64,000 bases of DNA, from contig NZ_JAZHRR010000001.1 in NCBI RefSeq assembly GCF_036924515.1, positions 3,319,001 to 3,383,000 of the forward strand, given 5' to 3'. The DNA is from Bradyrhizobium sp. AZCC 1610. Lineage in GTDB: Bacteria; Pseudomonadota; Alphaproteobacteria; Rhizobiales; Xanthobacteraceae. This document shows, piece after piece, positions 52,805 to 61,633 of the stretch. How positions within the stretch are numbered: the first letter of the stretch is position 1; every line of letters begins with the position of its first letter. A program made the translations under genes and the position numbers. The notes under the pieces are model-generated. The model did no database searches, had not been told where the DNA came from, and worked only from the letters and a program-made list of their open reading frames with translations.

Positions 52805-53494
52805 ATGACCAGCCGGATTCGTAATCCCTGGGTCGTTGTCGCGGCGTACAATGAAGCGCCGGTGGTCGGCAGAGTCGTGTCCGGCATTTGCCGCGCCGGA
52901 TACGCGGTCGTCGTGGTCGATGACGGCTCCAGCGACAGGACCGGCGACGTCGCGTTGCTCGCAGGCGCGGCCGTCGTCCGGCATCCGGTCAACCTCGGAC
53001 AGGGCGCCGCGCTGCAGACCGGCATCGACTACGCCCTCGAGCAGGGTGCGGATGCGCTCGTCACGTTCGACGCCGACGGCCAGCATTCCCCCGTGGCCAT
53101 CGCGGCGCTGCTCGCGGCGATCGAGCAGCCCGGCATCGATTTCGCGCTCGGCAGCCGCTTTCTCACTGGTGCGACGGCAAATCTGCCGGCGTCGCGCCGC
53201 ATCCTGCTCAGCGCCGCGCTCCGGTTCACACGCGCGAGCACCGGACTGCCGGTCACCGATACCCACAATGGCCTACGGGCGATGACCGCGTGCGGCGCCC
53301 GCGCGATCTCGTTGCGACAGAACCGAATGGCGCACGCCTCCGAGATCCTGCACCAGATCGCGCAGAGCCGCCTGCGCTTTGTCGAGGTGCCGGTGAACAT
53401 CGAGTACAGCGCCTATTCGCTGGGCAAGGGTCAACGCATCACCGATGCGCTGGCCATCCTGATCGATCTGTTTGCGCGGAGGCTCTACCGATGA
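52805..53494 (+). CDS. GT2 family glycosyltransferase (dolichyl/polyprenyl-phosphate type)
   Basis: A 229-residue single-domain GT2. VVVAAYNEAPVVGRVV opens the fold; VVDDGSSDRT, LVTFDADGQHSP (D-x-D) and NLGQGAALQTGIDYAL are present. It has no membrane segment. Such enzymes move a sugar from a nucleotide donor to polyprenyl phosphate. The stop overlaps the next gene by 4 bp. Confidence 0.9.
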   Translation: MTSRIRNPWVVVAAYNEAPVVGRVVSGICRAGYAVVVVDDGSSDRTGDVALLAGAAVVRHPVNLGQGAALQTGIDYALEQGADALVTFDADGQHSPVAIAALLAAIEQPGIDFALGSRFLTGATANLPASRRILLSAALRFTRASTGLPVTDTHNGLRAMTACGARAISLRQNRMAHASEILHQIAQSRLRFVEVPVNIEYSAYSLGKGQRITDALAILIDLFARRLYR

Positions 53495-53901
53495 TCGCGC
53501 AGCTGCTGTTGACGGCCATTCTGGCGTTGGTTCTGGTCTACGCCTGGTCGGCGCATCGGACGGTGCCGATCATCGGCCTGCTCGCGAGCGGCGCTGCGCT
53601 CGCCGGCCTCTACTTCGTCTGGGTACCGGAGCATGCCACCGCCCTTGCCGCCTTCGTGGGAATCGGCCGCGGCTCCGACCTCATCCTCTACACATGGGTC
53701 GTGATCAGCCTGCTCATCATGCTCAACTTGCATCTCAAGTTGCGGCTCCAGCTCGACATGATCACGCGGCTGGCGCGCGCCGTCGCGATCGATCGCGCCA
53801 AGGAGAGCCGGCGTGAGGCAGGCCCGCCGCGAAAACGTCGCCCGGTCAGGTTGGGCCGAAAGGCCGAGGCGCCCCCGATCGAATTGCAGGCGAAGAAGTA
53901 G
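53491..53901 (+). CDS. DUF2304-like membrane protein
   Basis: A 136-residue protein with three hydrophobic segments (residues 1-20, 28-50, 70-92), the pattern LHLKLRLQLDMITRLARAVA and a basic tail. DUF2304 proteins usually follow a GT2 gene and are thought to assist the polyprenyl-phosphate glycosyltransferase. The ATGA overlap here fits that. Confidence 0.8.
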   Translation: MIAQLLLTAILALVLVYAWSAHRTVPIIGLLASGAALAGLYFVWVPEHATALAAFVGIGRGSDLILYTWVVISLLIMLNLHLKLRLQLDMITRLARAVAIDRAKESRREAGPPRKRRPVRLGRKAEAPPIELQAKK

Positions 53902-53933
53902 ATGCCATTGCCAAGTCGCGCCGGCATTTGGCG

Positions 53934-55631
53934 TCAGTCGCCGAGCCCGCGACGTTGGGCGTAGATCTGGGCGAACGGGCGGCCAAATCGCGTGACCTCA
54001 TCAACCAGTACGGCCGACGTGCCGTTGGCACAGGGCCAGCGCTCGGTGGCGATCAGGTAGTCAGCCTTGCGCAGATCGGTTTCGGCAATCCAGTTGCGAC
54101 GGAACATCACGCCGGCCAGTTGCTCGCGCCAGCCCAGGCAGACCAGCACGCGCGGTGGATCGCCCGCGAACCGGCCTTCGGCGTCAATTCGACTCTCGAG
54201 GCGGCGCAGCGCCTCGGGAGCCGCCATGCCCCAATAGTCGAGGTCGAATCGGCCGTAAGCGCCGGCGACGCCGCCTGCCAGACTGTTCATTGCGATATAT
54301 TCGAGCGGATGCAGGATGACGAGCGTCGCCACGATGACGGCCGTGTGCGCGACCCCGAGGGCCGCGGGCACAATCGGGAGGCGTCGAAAGAAGGGCAAGA
54401 GGCTCGTCAGCCCGCGCGCGGCCACGATGGCGAGCATTGGGATCACGAACAATACGTGGCGGATACCGTCATAGAGCGTCGAGCCCTGCAGGATGAGCAC
54501 CCCGATGGGCCCGAACGCCGCCACACTGACGACCAGCACCGCGCGCGATCCTGCGAGCTCGGCCGCGACTGGTGGCAGTCCTGCAACGCCGGACCGACGC
54601 AGGGCGCCGAGGCCGGCGCGCGTCCACGACACTGCAGCACTGATCCAGACCGCCATGCCGAGCAACAGCAACGCCAAGAAGCCCTCGGGCAAACGCGCCG
54701 CGAGCTGTCCGGGGATGTACCAGGCGGGCAGGTTATCGGTGAACGTGCGCCGGCCCCAGTTCTGGAATTCGAACGAGGTGTCGAGCGGAGCAAAGTGCCG
54801 ATAGGCCTCGAGGAATCGCATGAGCGGATGTCCAGTCTGCAACCACGGCCAGAGCGCAATCGCCGTCAGCCAGGCGACCAGGATGACGAGCAGCGTATGC
54901 AAGGCGATCTGGCGCAATTGGCCATAGCCCGCGCGGCCATGGCGCAGCAGCGCCTCGAGCGCGCACAGGCTCATGCCACCGACGAGATAGGCGTGCGTAA
55001 TCACCCCGCCGGTGCGCGTCGCAATGGCGAGGCCAGTGGCAAGGCCCGTCGCCAGGGTCAGACGCCAGCTCGGCACCTCCTGCCGCACCATCAGGACGAT
55101 CAAGAGCGTCGACCAGCTCATGGCGAACAGGAACGGCACGTCGATCGGGGCGAAGAACAGGTTGCCGTAAAGGTAGCCGGTCAGCAGGCACAGGGTGAGC
55201 GCCGTCAACCCAGCCCAGTACCCGACCGTGAGCCGTGCCAACGGCACGACGGCGGCGAGCCCAGCGAGGCCGAACAGGAAGGTGATGGCGTGCCGGACCG
55301 TGATCGGGCTCGCGAGCTCAAGCGACTGCACGGCCGCGACGAGCATCTGAAACCACGGTCCATACATCCACAGATACTCTTCGACCGTCTCGAAATGAGA
55401 CCGGTCCGCAAAGGCGCTCGTGTACCAGGCAAGCGCCTTGGGGCCGTAATCGTCGGTGTTGAATTCGTCGGTCGACAGCCCGTAATCCGCGGCGGTCGCA
55501 AGCCCGATGACCAAGGCCACGCTCAGCACAAGGAGCACGAGCAACATCTCGGCATGGCGAGCAGCAAATGCGAGGCCGAGTTTCGGCCTCGCAAACCCAG
55601 AGCCGTCGCCATCCACCTGTTCAAGCGCCAT
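53934..55631 (-). CDS. GT39/PMT-type membrane glycosyltransferase
   Basis: A 565-residue protein with about ten membrane helices. The first periplasmic loop has YGLSTDEFNTDDYGPKAL, with the acidic pair expected of GT-C enzymes that use polyprenyl-phosphate sugars, and a soluble C-terminal region contains LVCLGWREQLAG. It is probably the acceptor-side partner of the GT2/DUF2304 pair, transferring the lipid-linked sugar outside the membrane. It is convergent with them (33 bp gap) and divergent from galE. Confidence 0.82.
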   Translation of the reverse strand: MALEQVDGDGSGFARPKLGLAFAARHAEMLLVLLVLSVALVIGLATAADYGLSTDEFNTDDYGPKALAWYTSAFADRSHFETVEEYLWMYGPWFQMLVAAVQSLELASPITVRHAITFLFGLAGLAAVVPLARLTVGYWAGLTALTLCLLTGYLYGNLFFAPIDVPFLFAMSWSTLLIVLMVRQEVPSWRLTLATGLATGLAIATRTGGVITHAYLVGGMSLCALEALLRHGRAGYGQLRQIALHTLLVILVAWLTAIALWPWLQTGHPLMRFLEAYRHFAPLDTSFEFQNWGRRTFTDNLPAWYIPGQLAARLPEGFLALLLLGMAVWISAAVSWTRAGLGALRRSGVAGLPPVAAELAGSRAVLVVSVAAFGPIGVLILQGSTLYDGIRHVLFVIPMLAIVAARGLTSLLPFFRRLPIVPAALGVAHTAVIVATLVILHPLEYIAMNSLAGGVAGAYGRFDLDYWGMAAPEALRRLESRIDAEGRFAGDPPRVLVCLGWREQLAGVMFRRNWIAETDLRKADYLIATERWPCANGTSAVLVDEVTRFGRPFAQIYAQRRGLGD

Positions 55632-55826
55632 GCATTGTCCTTACCTGGTTGCATGACAACGCACTGGTGCCGCCTGCATCACATCAGGCGACACCCGGCT
55701 AAATTCGCTTAATCGGGAATGGACCCCCAGCGCACCTCAAGTGTTGTCCTTGGCATCGGCTTTCATAACGCCCCTGAAGGGAACTTTGTTCCGAAGTTTC
55801 AAATCAGGTTTCCCAAGGCGATAGCA

Positions 55827-56804
55827 ATGGCGATCCTTATCACCGGTGGTGCCGGATACATCGGGAGCCACATGGTGCACGAACTCGCTGATCGTGGCGA
55901 ACTGCCCATCGTGATCGACGATTTTTCGTCGGGCTTCGAATGGGCAATGCCATCCGGAGTTTTGGTTTTCGTTGAGGACATCGGGGATCAGCGGCGAGTT
56001 GCGAAGCTGATCGCGAAGTATGGGATTTCGGAGATCATTCATTTTGCGGCTTCTGCCGTTGTTCCGGAGTCGGTTGCCGAACCGCTTCGATATTATCGCA
56101 ACAACACCGAAAATTCCCGAAGCCTGTTCGAGATCGCAATCAGGTGTGGAGTGCGGCGTTTTATCCTGTCGTCGACCGCTGCGGTGTACGGGAATCCGCC
56201 GGCAAATCCTGTCACGGAAGAGACCCCCATTGCGCCTGTATCACCTTACGGCTCATCCAAATTCATGGCCGAAACAATGCTGCGTGATGCTGCACGCGCT
56301 CATGGCCTACGCTACGTCATCTTGAGGTATTTCAACGTAGCAGGCGCCGATCCTGCTCTGCGCACTGGACAGGCAACGCGAGGGGCAACGCATCTTATCA
56401 AGGTTGCAGCGGAAACCGCGGTAGGTCTGCGAGAGAAGATGCAGGTTTTCGGCACCGATTACCCCACGCCTGACGGGACCTGCATTCGCGACTATATCCA
56501 CGTGAGCGACCTCGTAAACGCCCATTGTCACGCGCTTTCATACCTGCGCGGTGGTGGAGAGTCCCTGACGCTAAATTGCGGCTACGGCCGCGGCTTTTCG
56601 GTCTTGCAGGTGATCGAGGCCATGCGGCACGAATCCGGAAACGACTTTCCCGTCGAACTTGCCGCCCGCCGGCCTGGCGATCCGGCGGAGATCGTGGCGT
56701 CGGCGGAACGGATGCGCAATCTGCTAGGCTGGCGGCCTCAATGGGATGATCTTGATCGTCCGTCATGCGCTCGCTTGGGAACGCAAACTATTGGCACAAG
56801 GTAA
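55827..56804 (+). CDS. galE: UDP-glucose 4-epimerase GalE with altered C-terminus
   Basis: A 325-residue SDR-family epimerase. It has the NAD-binding GGAGYIGSHMV near residue 7, catalytic Ser/Thr in LSSTAAVYG, YGSSKFMAE (Y-x3-K) and RYFNVAGADP. It supplies UDP-galactose for the neighbouring glycan genes. The expected end DDLDxIVRHALAWERKL switches frame near 56750: the reading frame ends RPSCARLGTQTIGTR, while IVRHALAWERKL is present one frame over. Only the last dozen or so residues change, so activity may persist. Confidence 0.9.
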   Translation: MAILITGGAGYIGSHMVHELADRGELPIVIDDFSSGFEWAMPSGVLVFVEDIGDQRRVAKLIAKYGISEIIHFAASAVVPESVAEPLRYYRNNTENSRSLFEIAIRCGVRRFILSSTAAVYGNPPANPVTEETPIAPVSPYGSSKFMAETMLRDAARAHGLRYVILRYFNVAGADPALRTGQATRGATHLIKVAAETAVGLREKMQVFGTDYPTPDGTCIRDYIHVSDLVNAHCHALSYLRGGGESLTLNCGYGRGFSVLQVIEAMRHESGNDFPVELAARRPGDPAEIVASAERMRNLLGWRPQWDDLDRPSCARLGTQTIGTR

Positions 56805-57013
56805 CGCGGCGCAGCGCATCGCAACTACGGCTCTGCCTCACCCCAACAGCGGAAATCCGCCACCTGGGACCGTTTGGGTCAGCAGGCCTCGGTCGAGCCG
56901 CGCATTCCGCGCCTCGCAGGACGCCTCGGGGACGAGCAAACAGGCGTGACAGGCGGCGCCCTGCAGCGGATATTCTTCGCTTCCCACAGTGCGCCCCGCA
57001 GAAGTGCGGACAG

Positions 57014-57124
57014 CTAACTTCGCTTCCGCGTGCGGCTTCCAAAGAGGTCGGAGCCCCAGAATGCGACGAGGATCAGCGCGCAGGTCACAAGGCCTAACAT
57101 CGCCAGAATTGTTTCGAGCATCAT
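57014..57124 (-). CDS. 36-residue membrane protein, micro-family member A
   Basis: MMLETILAMLGLVTCALILV continues AFWGSDLFGSRTRKRS. One membrane helix is followed by a W-G-x-D motif and a basic tail. AGGAGTTGATTCGATG provides the ribosome site. Member B at 61983-62087 shares the TCALIL(V/I)AFWG(S/L)DL core and the same upstream sequence, so this is a true gene family too short for standard callers. Confidence 0.7.
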   Translation of the reverse strand: MMLETILAMLGLVTCALILVAFWGSDLFGSRTRKRS

Positions 57125-57209
57125 CGAATCAACTCCTATGCTGGGATGCTGCCATCAAAGGCAGCAATACTGAACGGCCCTTTCATTGTTCGACGTGATG
57201 CAGAGAAAG

Positions 57210-57250
57210 GGCCCCAGGGTGGGAGGTTGGAGTCAACCGCTGGGGCCGTC
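57210..57250 (+). terminator. GGCCCCAG-type hairpin
   Basis: GGCCCCAG/CTGGGGCC arms around a 22-base loop, then GTCCTT. It has the same core as 29071, 29332 and 47336. Confidence 0.55.
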
Positions 57251-57409
57251 CTTGTCTTATGCCGGGCAAGCCGTCCCATGCCGTCCCTGCATGCGTCAAG
57301 CTAAGATTCGATTTCGGCCGCTGTCTGTCCGGCACCCGACAATTCGACGGAACGCGACTCGCCGCCAACCGTTTTGCACACACGGGCTTATCTGTCGCGG
57401 AGTCAGACC

Positions 57410-57610
57410 ATGCAGCGACGCCGTATCAAGCATTCGCTCACGCTCGAAGAAGAATTAGCTGAGGAATCGAAGCGCCTACGAGAACAAGCCAATCGCCTGC
57501 CCATGGGCCATGAGCGCGAAGCTCTTCTCAAAAGAGCAAGCCTGGCCGACACGGCTTCCCATCTCTCCGAATGGCTCACGTCGTCCGGGTTGCAACCTCC
57601 CAAGACGTAA
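57410..57610 (+). CDS. Small charged accessory protein
   Basis: A 66-residue protein: MQRRRIKHSLTLEEELAEES, KRLREQANRLPMGHEREALL and DTASHLSEWLTSSGLQPPK. It matches a small helical family I recall as frequent in Bradyrhizobium (ARxLPxGxxREALLRRARQxDTA...EWLxSPGLQPP). Its function is unknown; the basic helices could bind nucleic acid. Confidence 0.72.
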   Translation: MQRRRIKHSLTLEEELAEESKRLREQANRLPMGHEREALLKRASLADTASHLSEWLTSSGLQPPKT

Positions 57611-57622
57611 GGCTGCCTCAGT

Positions 57623-57829
57623 TTAGGCTTTCCTCGCTATCTCCAGGATGCCATCGCGATCTTGCACGACGGCAACGAACCCTCTCTTTTCGAGCCAGCG
57701 AAGTCCAAGCGCAAGTTGCCTCAGGTCGTTTCTGGCGTGGCCGACTGGAAGCTTCCGGGCCCGTCTCAAGGCGTCTGCGGCTTGCCGTCTAATCGGCGAC
57801 TCTGCTGTCTTTAATTGCTGCTGACGCAT
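57623..57829 (-). CDS. Small accessory protein, convergent with the preceding gene
   Basis: A 68-residue protein: IRRQAADALRRARKLPVGHA, then RNDLRQLALGLRWLEKRGFV. Its ARKLPVGxxRNDLRQL core is related to the P-x-G-x-x-R-x-x-L-L core of 57410-57610. The start is chosen at MRQQQLK. Confidence 0.65.
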   Translation of the reverse strand: MRQQQLKTAESPIRRQAADALRRARKLPVGHARNDLRQLALGLRWLEKRGFVAVVQDRDGILEIARKA

Positions 57830-58016
57830 CGCGGCCCCACCCACACGAGGCCAATTAAAATCCCGCGCCGCTCACCCGTCTGTCCGGCATCAGACTCTAC
57901 ATCGAGTTTCGGGAAAAACGGCAGAGCGATGGAACGGTTGGCCTCGAAATGAATCTACTATGGCTTCCGGTTCTAGCCCCCAAAGCCCCACCGGAAGAAA
58001 ACCCTTCGAGGGTTGA

Positions 58017-58050
58017 CGGCTCCAGCTTCCAACAGGCTGGAGCCGTTTAA
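58017..58050 (+). terminator. CGGCTCCAGC hairpin
   Basis: ACGGCTCCAGC and GCTGGAGCCGTTT with a short loop; it lies just before the gene at 58069. Confidence 0.55.
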
Positions 58051-58068
58051 GGTTGTCTGGATGGTGGA

Positions 58069-58326
58069 ATGGCCCTGCACTTCAGCCGCATCGCTCCCGC
58101 GACAGAGGCGCTGGAAATATGGAGCGCAAGCGAGAGCGGCTACTCATTTGTAATCAGTAATGAGAGCCGCAGTGGTTCTGGACTCCACGGGCAGCCCGGC
58201 TTTGTAGCTTCCTGGCGCCCCATCAATTCCAACAGGACCGCCATCCGGATAGGTGGATCACCCTTTAAGACGTTTGCGGAAGCCGAGAAGGCCTGTGAGG
58301 CCATGGTGGCGCACCTGACCAAATAG
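58069..58326 (+). CDS. Hypothetical small protein
   Basis: An 85-residue protein with aromatic beta strands (ALEIWSASESGYSFVISNES, GFVASWRPINSNRTAIRIGG) and a final helix (FAEAEKACEAMVAHLTK). It looks like a compact folded domain. GGTGGA precedes the ATG. Confidence 0.62.
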   Translation: MALHFSRIAPATEALEIWSASESGYSFVISNESRSGSGLHGQPGFVASWRPINSNRTAIRIGGSPFKTFAEAEKACEAMVAHLTK

Positions 58327-58398
58327 CTTCGGATCTGGCGTAGCCCTTGCTCATGTCGGTCGAGTTCTTTGGCCTAAAGTTTCAGGGTGCCGCAAACT

Positions 58399-58632
58399 CT
58401 AAAGCGGCAGGGATCCTTGTCCCTCAGCCCAATCGATGACCTCGAATAGCATGCCCCGTCCAAGCATTTCGGATTCCAGGTCCGCTGCGTGTTTCTTCCA
58501 CTCTGGCGTATCGCGGACCTTGAACTTGGGTTCGTCGCCCTGGCGTTCAGCCGCGTCATCGGCAGCCAAAGCACCACGGACGGCAGCGTACATCATCGTG
58601 AGGCTGTCATTCGTGAATGCCTGATAATCCAT
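58399..58632 (-). CDS. Hypothetical small protein
   Basis: A 77-residue acidic protein: MDYQAFTNDSLTMMYAAVRG, ALAADDAAERQGDEPKFKVR, DTPEWKKHAADLESEMLGRG and FEVIDW. It matches a family I recall in Bradyrhizobium. GGAGAG lies before the ATG; a GCCGTCGC hairpin lies upstream. Confidence 0.68.
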   Translation of the reverse strand: MDYQAFTNDSLTMMYAAVRGALAADDAAERQGDEPKFKVRDTPEWKKHAADLESEMLGRGMLFEVIDWAEGQGSLPL

Positions 58633-58786
58633 CTACTCTCCTGCAAAAAGCCGTCGCAGGTATTCCCAGCGACGGCTCTCCCCGATACGCGTGACCACCA
58701 GAAGGTCACGAGGATCGTGGCGGATTGTGGTTAACAAAGCAGCAAGGCTGCTGTCCTAAGATGTATTTGCTCGCCGGAGGGCCGGA

Positions 58787-58969
58787 ATGACCGAATACGT
58801 CGTCACGAAAGTTGGCCATCATCAATGGCTCGTGTTTGCGGATCGGCAAAGCATTGCTTTTTGCGTTGACGAGAACGAGGCAGTGAAAGCGATGACCGAG
58901 CATAGCACACGCAACCGTCGGTCACGTGAGTCTGCGGACAATTCGCCAGAGCAAAGCCCGCCGGCGTGA
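58787..58969 (+). CDS. Hypothetical small protein
   Basis: A 60-residue protein: MTEYVVTKVGHHQWLVFADR, QSIAFCVDENEAVKAMTEHS and a polar tail. The first 45 residues form a credible beta-alpha unit. CGGAGGGCCGG precedes the ATG. The 3' end lies within a bidirectional hairpin. Confidence 0.62.
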   Translation: MTEYVVTKVGHHQWLVFADRQSIAFCVDENEAVKAMTEHSTRNRRSRESADNSPEQSPPA

Positions 58970-58982
58970 ACCAGCGGGCTTT
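58953..58982. terminator. Bidirectional terminator
   Basis: AAAGCCCGC/GCGGGCTTT perfect arms between the convergent genes 58787-58969 and cspA. An A-run and a T-run flank the stem. Confidence 0.75.
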
Positions 58983-58986
58983 GAAT

Positions 58987-59190
58987 TCACCCGACTCTTA
59001 GATTTTCCGCGGACGTTTTGCCCCGGTTGCTCACTTCTTCATAGCTCACCTTGGCACCCTCATTGAGGCTGCTCAGGCCGGCCTTCTCAACAGCTGAAAT
59101 GTGCACGAAAACATCCTTGCCGCCGCTGTCCGGCTGGATAAATCCGTACCCCTTGGTTGCATTGAACCACTTCACTGTCCCTATCGCCAC
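58987..59190 (-). CDS. Cold-shock domain protein CspA family
   Basis: A 67-residue OB-fold protein. [18 protein letters not shown] (RNP1), [13 protein letters not shown] (RNP2) and [18 protein letters not shown] are standard. It binds single-stranded RNA/DNA and acts as an RNA chaperone. It starts at GTG behind GGGAG; a longer ATG reading (59226) is less likely. It stands alone. Confidence 0.93.
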   Translation of the reverse strand: MAIGTVKWFNATKGYGFIQPDSGGKDVFVHISAVEKAGLSSLNEGAKVSYEEVSNRGKTSAENLRVG

Positions 59191-59500
59191 TTCAGTATCT
59201 CCCGCTAACGAAAAGGTGGAATTCAAATACGCGCGATTCGTCGGCCAAACTGGTGGCAGCTTGGTGGCAAAAATCCGTCGCTATGACGATTTAGCGACGG
59301 CTACTTGCCCTAGTTTGGGCCCAAGACGTATTTAATAGGGCCGACCTTGCTCGTTTTTAAATCATTAGATTTATTTTTATACTTGACGCTGGACGCGCGC
59401 ATTAACCAAATTAAATTGCGCTTATGGGACTTACCCACGAAAAATAATTGAAGCCTCTCCGCAGCTCGTTCGGGCGATCGGGACGTGAAATCGCCGGTGC

Positions 59501-60127
59501 TTGGGGGGTGGTCGCGACTCCCGGACGATCTATCAGAGCTTTCTCATCAACTTCGGCTCTCAGGGAACCGACTCCCCGACGGATTTCGGCAAGCGCGCTT
59601 ATGAAATGTGGAACGGTGGCGTCGGGGATGCATTGCTGGCCGTCGATCTGTTCATGAACCATTTCGCCGGCGTCAACGATCTGACGTTGGCGGTCACGAC
59701 CGCGAGCGGCAGCCAGTCCGTCGCTGTGTCGGGCGGCGGGCTGACTCTCGGTGCCCTTGCCGGCACGCATCTGGTTGTCCTCAAGTTCGAGTTCGATCCG
59801 CTGAACCCTGACGTGGTCAGCCTGTTCCTCGACCCGACGGATTCCATCGAATCGAACTACCTCCCGGCGGCTTTGGTTTCCGTCGCGAACTCCGATCTGT
59901 TCGTCACCCATCACGGTGCCTACACCGGGTTCACCTTTTCGGGAGCCGGCCATGTTCCGGGCGCGTTCGACGAGGTGCGCTGGGGCGACACGCTCGCCGA
60001 CGTCACGCCGTTCCTGGTTGCGGAAGTGCCGGAGCCCTCGACATGGGCGATGATGTTGCTCGGCTTCGCGGGCCTCGGCATAGGCGCTTATCGACGGTCG
60101 CGGAAGGCAGCAATGCTCGCTCTCTGA
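59501..60127 (+). pseudogene. PEP-CTERM protein gene lacking its 5' end
   Basis: About 208 codons are open. The body (YQSFLINFGSQGTDSPTDFG; DALLAVDLFMNHFAGVNDLT; FDEVRWGDTLADVTPF) looks like a LamG-type beta-sandwich, and the tail [20 protein letters not shown] is complete. No signal peptide or proper start is present: the frame begins with GGRDSRTIYQSF and upstream frames do not supply one. It is probably a 5' truncated gene. Confidence 0.65.
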
Positions 60128-60273
60128 TCGACCAACAATCCTCCTGTGCACGGAAAAAAGCATGCTTCACGTCGTGATTTTTTTCCCTCCGGGTTCATTG
60201 CTCGCGTCAGCGCACGCGCAACCAAGATGCTGTTTTTCGACCGAATGGCTTCACGATCGGTTTCTTGTCGAAA

Positions 60274-60300
60274 GGCCGCCTTCCGGGCGGCTTTTCTTTT
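60274..60300 (+). terminator. Rho-independent terminator
   Basis: GGCCGCC/GGGCGGC stem followed by TTTTCTTTT, between the PEP-CTERM relic and the H-NS gene. Confidence 0.75.
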
Positions 60301-60317
60301 GCTAAGTTCATTCCATC

Positions 60318-60659
60318 ATGAGTCGGGTCGTGCACATGGGGCTGGGCATGAAAGACCGAGAACTGGAGACAATGGGGCTTGATGACCTCTGGGACCTGCA
60401 TCAGCGGATCGTTGATGTCTTGGATCGAAAACTTGAGAACGAAAAGCGCAAGCTTCAAGACCAACTTGATGAGCTTGGTCGCAGGTTCGGTGGGTCTCCT
60501 AAAGACATCCCTCAGCGTCGGCCCTACCCCAAGGTCGAGCCAAAATTTATGAATCCTGACAATCCCTCAGAGACTTGGTCGGGGCGTGGTAAAATCCCGA
60601 GATGGTTAGCCACACTCATCGCGTCTGGGAGAAACCGCGATGAGTTTCGGATCCAGTAG
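60318..60659 (+). CDS. H-NS family nucleoid protein
   Basis: A 113-residue protein. The N-terminal helices (DDLWDLHQRIVDVLDRKLEN) form the oligomerisation part. The C-terminal DNA-binding motif is intact: PKFMNPDNPSETWSGRGKIP followed by RW. H-NS/HvrA/MucR-like proteins silence AT-rich foreign DNA. Starts at 60318, 60336 or 60348 are possible; the last has the best ribosome site (GGGGCTGGG). Its location in accessory DNA suggests an island-borne xenogeneic silencer. Confidence 0.88.
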   Translation: MSRVVHMGLGMKDRELETMGLDDLWDLHQRIVDVLDRKLENEKRKLQDQLDELGRRFGGSPKDIPQRRPYPKVEPKFMNPDNPSETWSGRGKIPRWLATLIASGRNRDEFRIQ

Positions 60660-60816
60660 CTTGCTGCCACAGAACGCCTTCGGGCGGTCTTTTACGACAC
60701 CATGGTCAGCGGCTACACAGATTGAGGCGAGCCATGCGCGATCTGATCGAGTCCCCCGCGCGTCAACGGGTTAATCGGAACGCTTACGATCAATCGCCGT
60801 TAGAGTCGCAGACAAG

Positions 60817-61050
60817 ATGACGAGACCAACGATCTTGCTTGGCGCCGTTGCCTTATTATTCCTGTCCGCACTTGCCAGCCCGGCTTCGGCGCAGCACGTA
60901 ATTTCTAATCCGGGCTGGTGCGCCCAGTTCTATCCGAACGCAAATTGCCAGAACTACGGGCCCGGAAATCCCTACACGAGCTATGGCTGGCGGCGAGCGG
61001 GACCTCGTTACTACTGGGGCCACCGTCATCCCCGCCGCCATTGGCGCTGA
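60817..61050 (+). CDS. Small exported aromatic/His-rich protein
   Basis: A 77-residue protein with signal peptide MTRPTILLGAVALLFLSALA (cleavage after ASA). The mature part NPGWCAQFYPNANCQNYGPG continues NPYTSYGWRRAG and ends in HRHPRRHWR. Two cysteines could form a disulfide. It matches a Bradyrhizobium family I recall (NPGxCAQFYPNANCQN). The His-rich end might bind metal. Confidence 0.72.
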   Translation: MTRPTILLGAVALLFLSALASPASAQHVISNPGWCAQFYPNANCQNYGPGNPYTSYGWRRAGPRYYWGHRHPRRHWR

Positions 61051-61123
61051 CGCCAGCCAGCGGGACGGAGCCTATCCAGACTCCATCGGCGTGAATTAGG
61101 TCGAGGCGAGCAGGTCGGTCGGT

Positions 61124-61633
61124 TCAATTATGCGATTGGGCTATGCTTCCGGCGCTCTGGCGCGCGTTGCATGCGACTTGTGGCAAGGCAAGGCTGAAAG
61201 CATCGACCAGCCGACGCCGCCAGGGTTGCGTTAGCATCGATAGCTTCCCTTCGAGCAGAGCTGCCTTTTCCCGGGCGCCCGTGCTTTCCGAGGTGGCCTT
61301 GAGCAATTCGGCCAAGAGCTTGTTCGTGCGTTCGCATTCTCTCTCAAAGTCGGTCCGATGGCCGCTGGCAATAGCCTTCATCTCGGTCAGTTCGGCCTGC
61401 AATATCTCAATTTTCTGCTTTAGGGCGGTGACCACCTGGTGACCGGCCTGTGCCTGCGGCTGACGGGAGCTTGGGGAATGGCTGATTTCGGTGAGGTCGA
61501 CCTGCACAAGCGTCTTGCTGTCGTTGGAGCGCGACCGCGGCCATCGATGTCGTTTTACCAGAGCCCGAGCAGCCTCCGCGGAAATTTTGAGCCGTTCGCC
61601 CAGTTCCGCATACGTCAGCATCTCGACGGGCAT
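61124..61633 (-). CDS. HTH plus coiled-coil DNA-binding protein
   Basis: A 169-residue protein. MLTYAELGERLKISAEAARA with LVKRHRWPRSRSNDSK is an HTH seen in accessory proteins of mobilisation/relaxase loci, followed by a long coiled coil (VVTALKQKIEILQAELTEMK; RECERTNKLLAELLKATSES). No relaxase is nearby. GGGAGCG precedes the ATG. It may be a regulator left from a mobilisable element. Confidence 0.75.
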   Translation of the reverse strand: MPVEMLTYAELGERLKISAEAARALVKRHRWPRSRSNDSKTLVQVDLTEISHSPSSRQPQAQAGHQVVTALKQKIEILQAELTEMKAIASGHRTDFERECERTNKLLAELLKATSESTGAREKAALLEGKLSMLTQPWRRRLVDAFSLALPQVACNARQSAGSIAQSHN

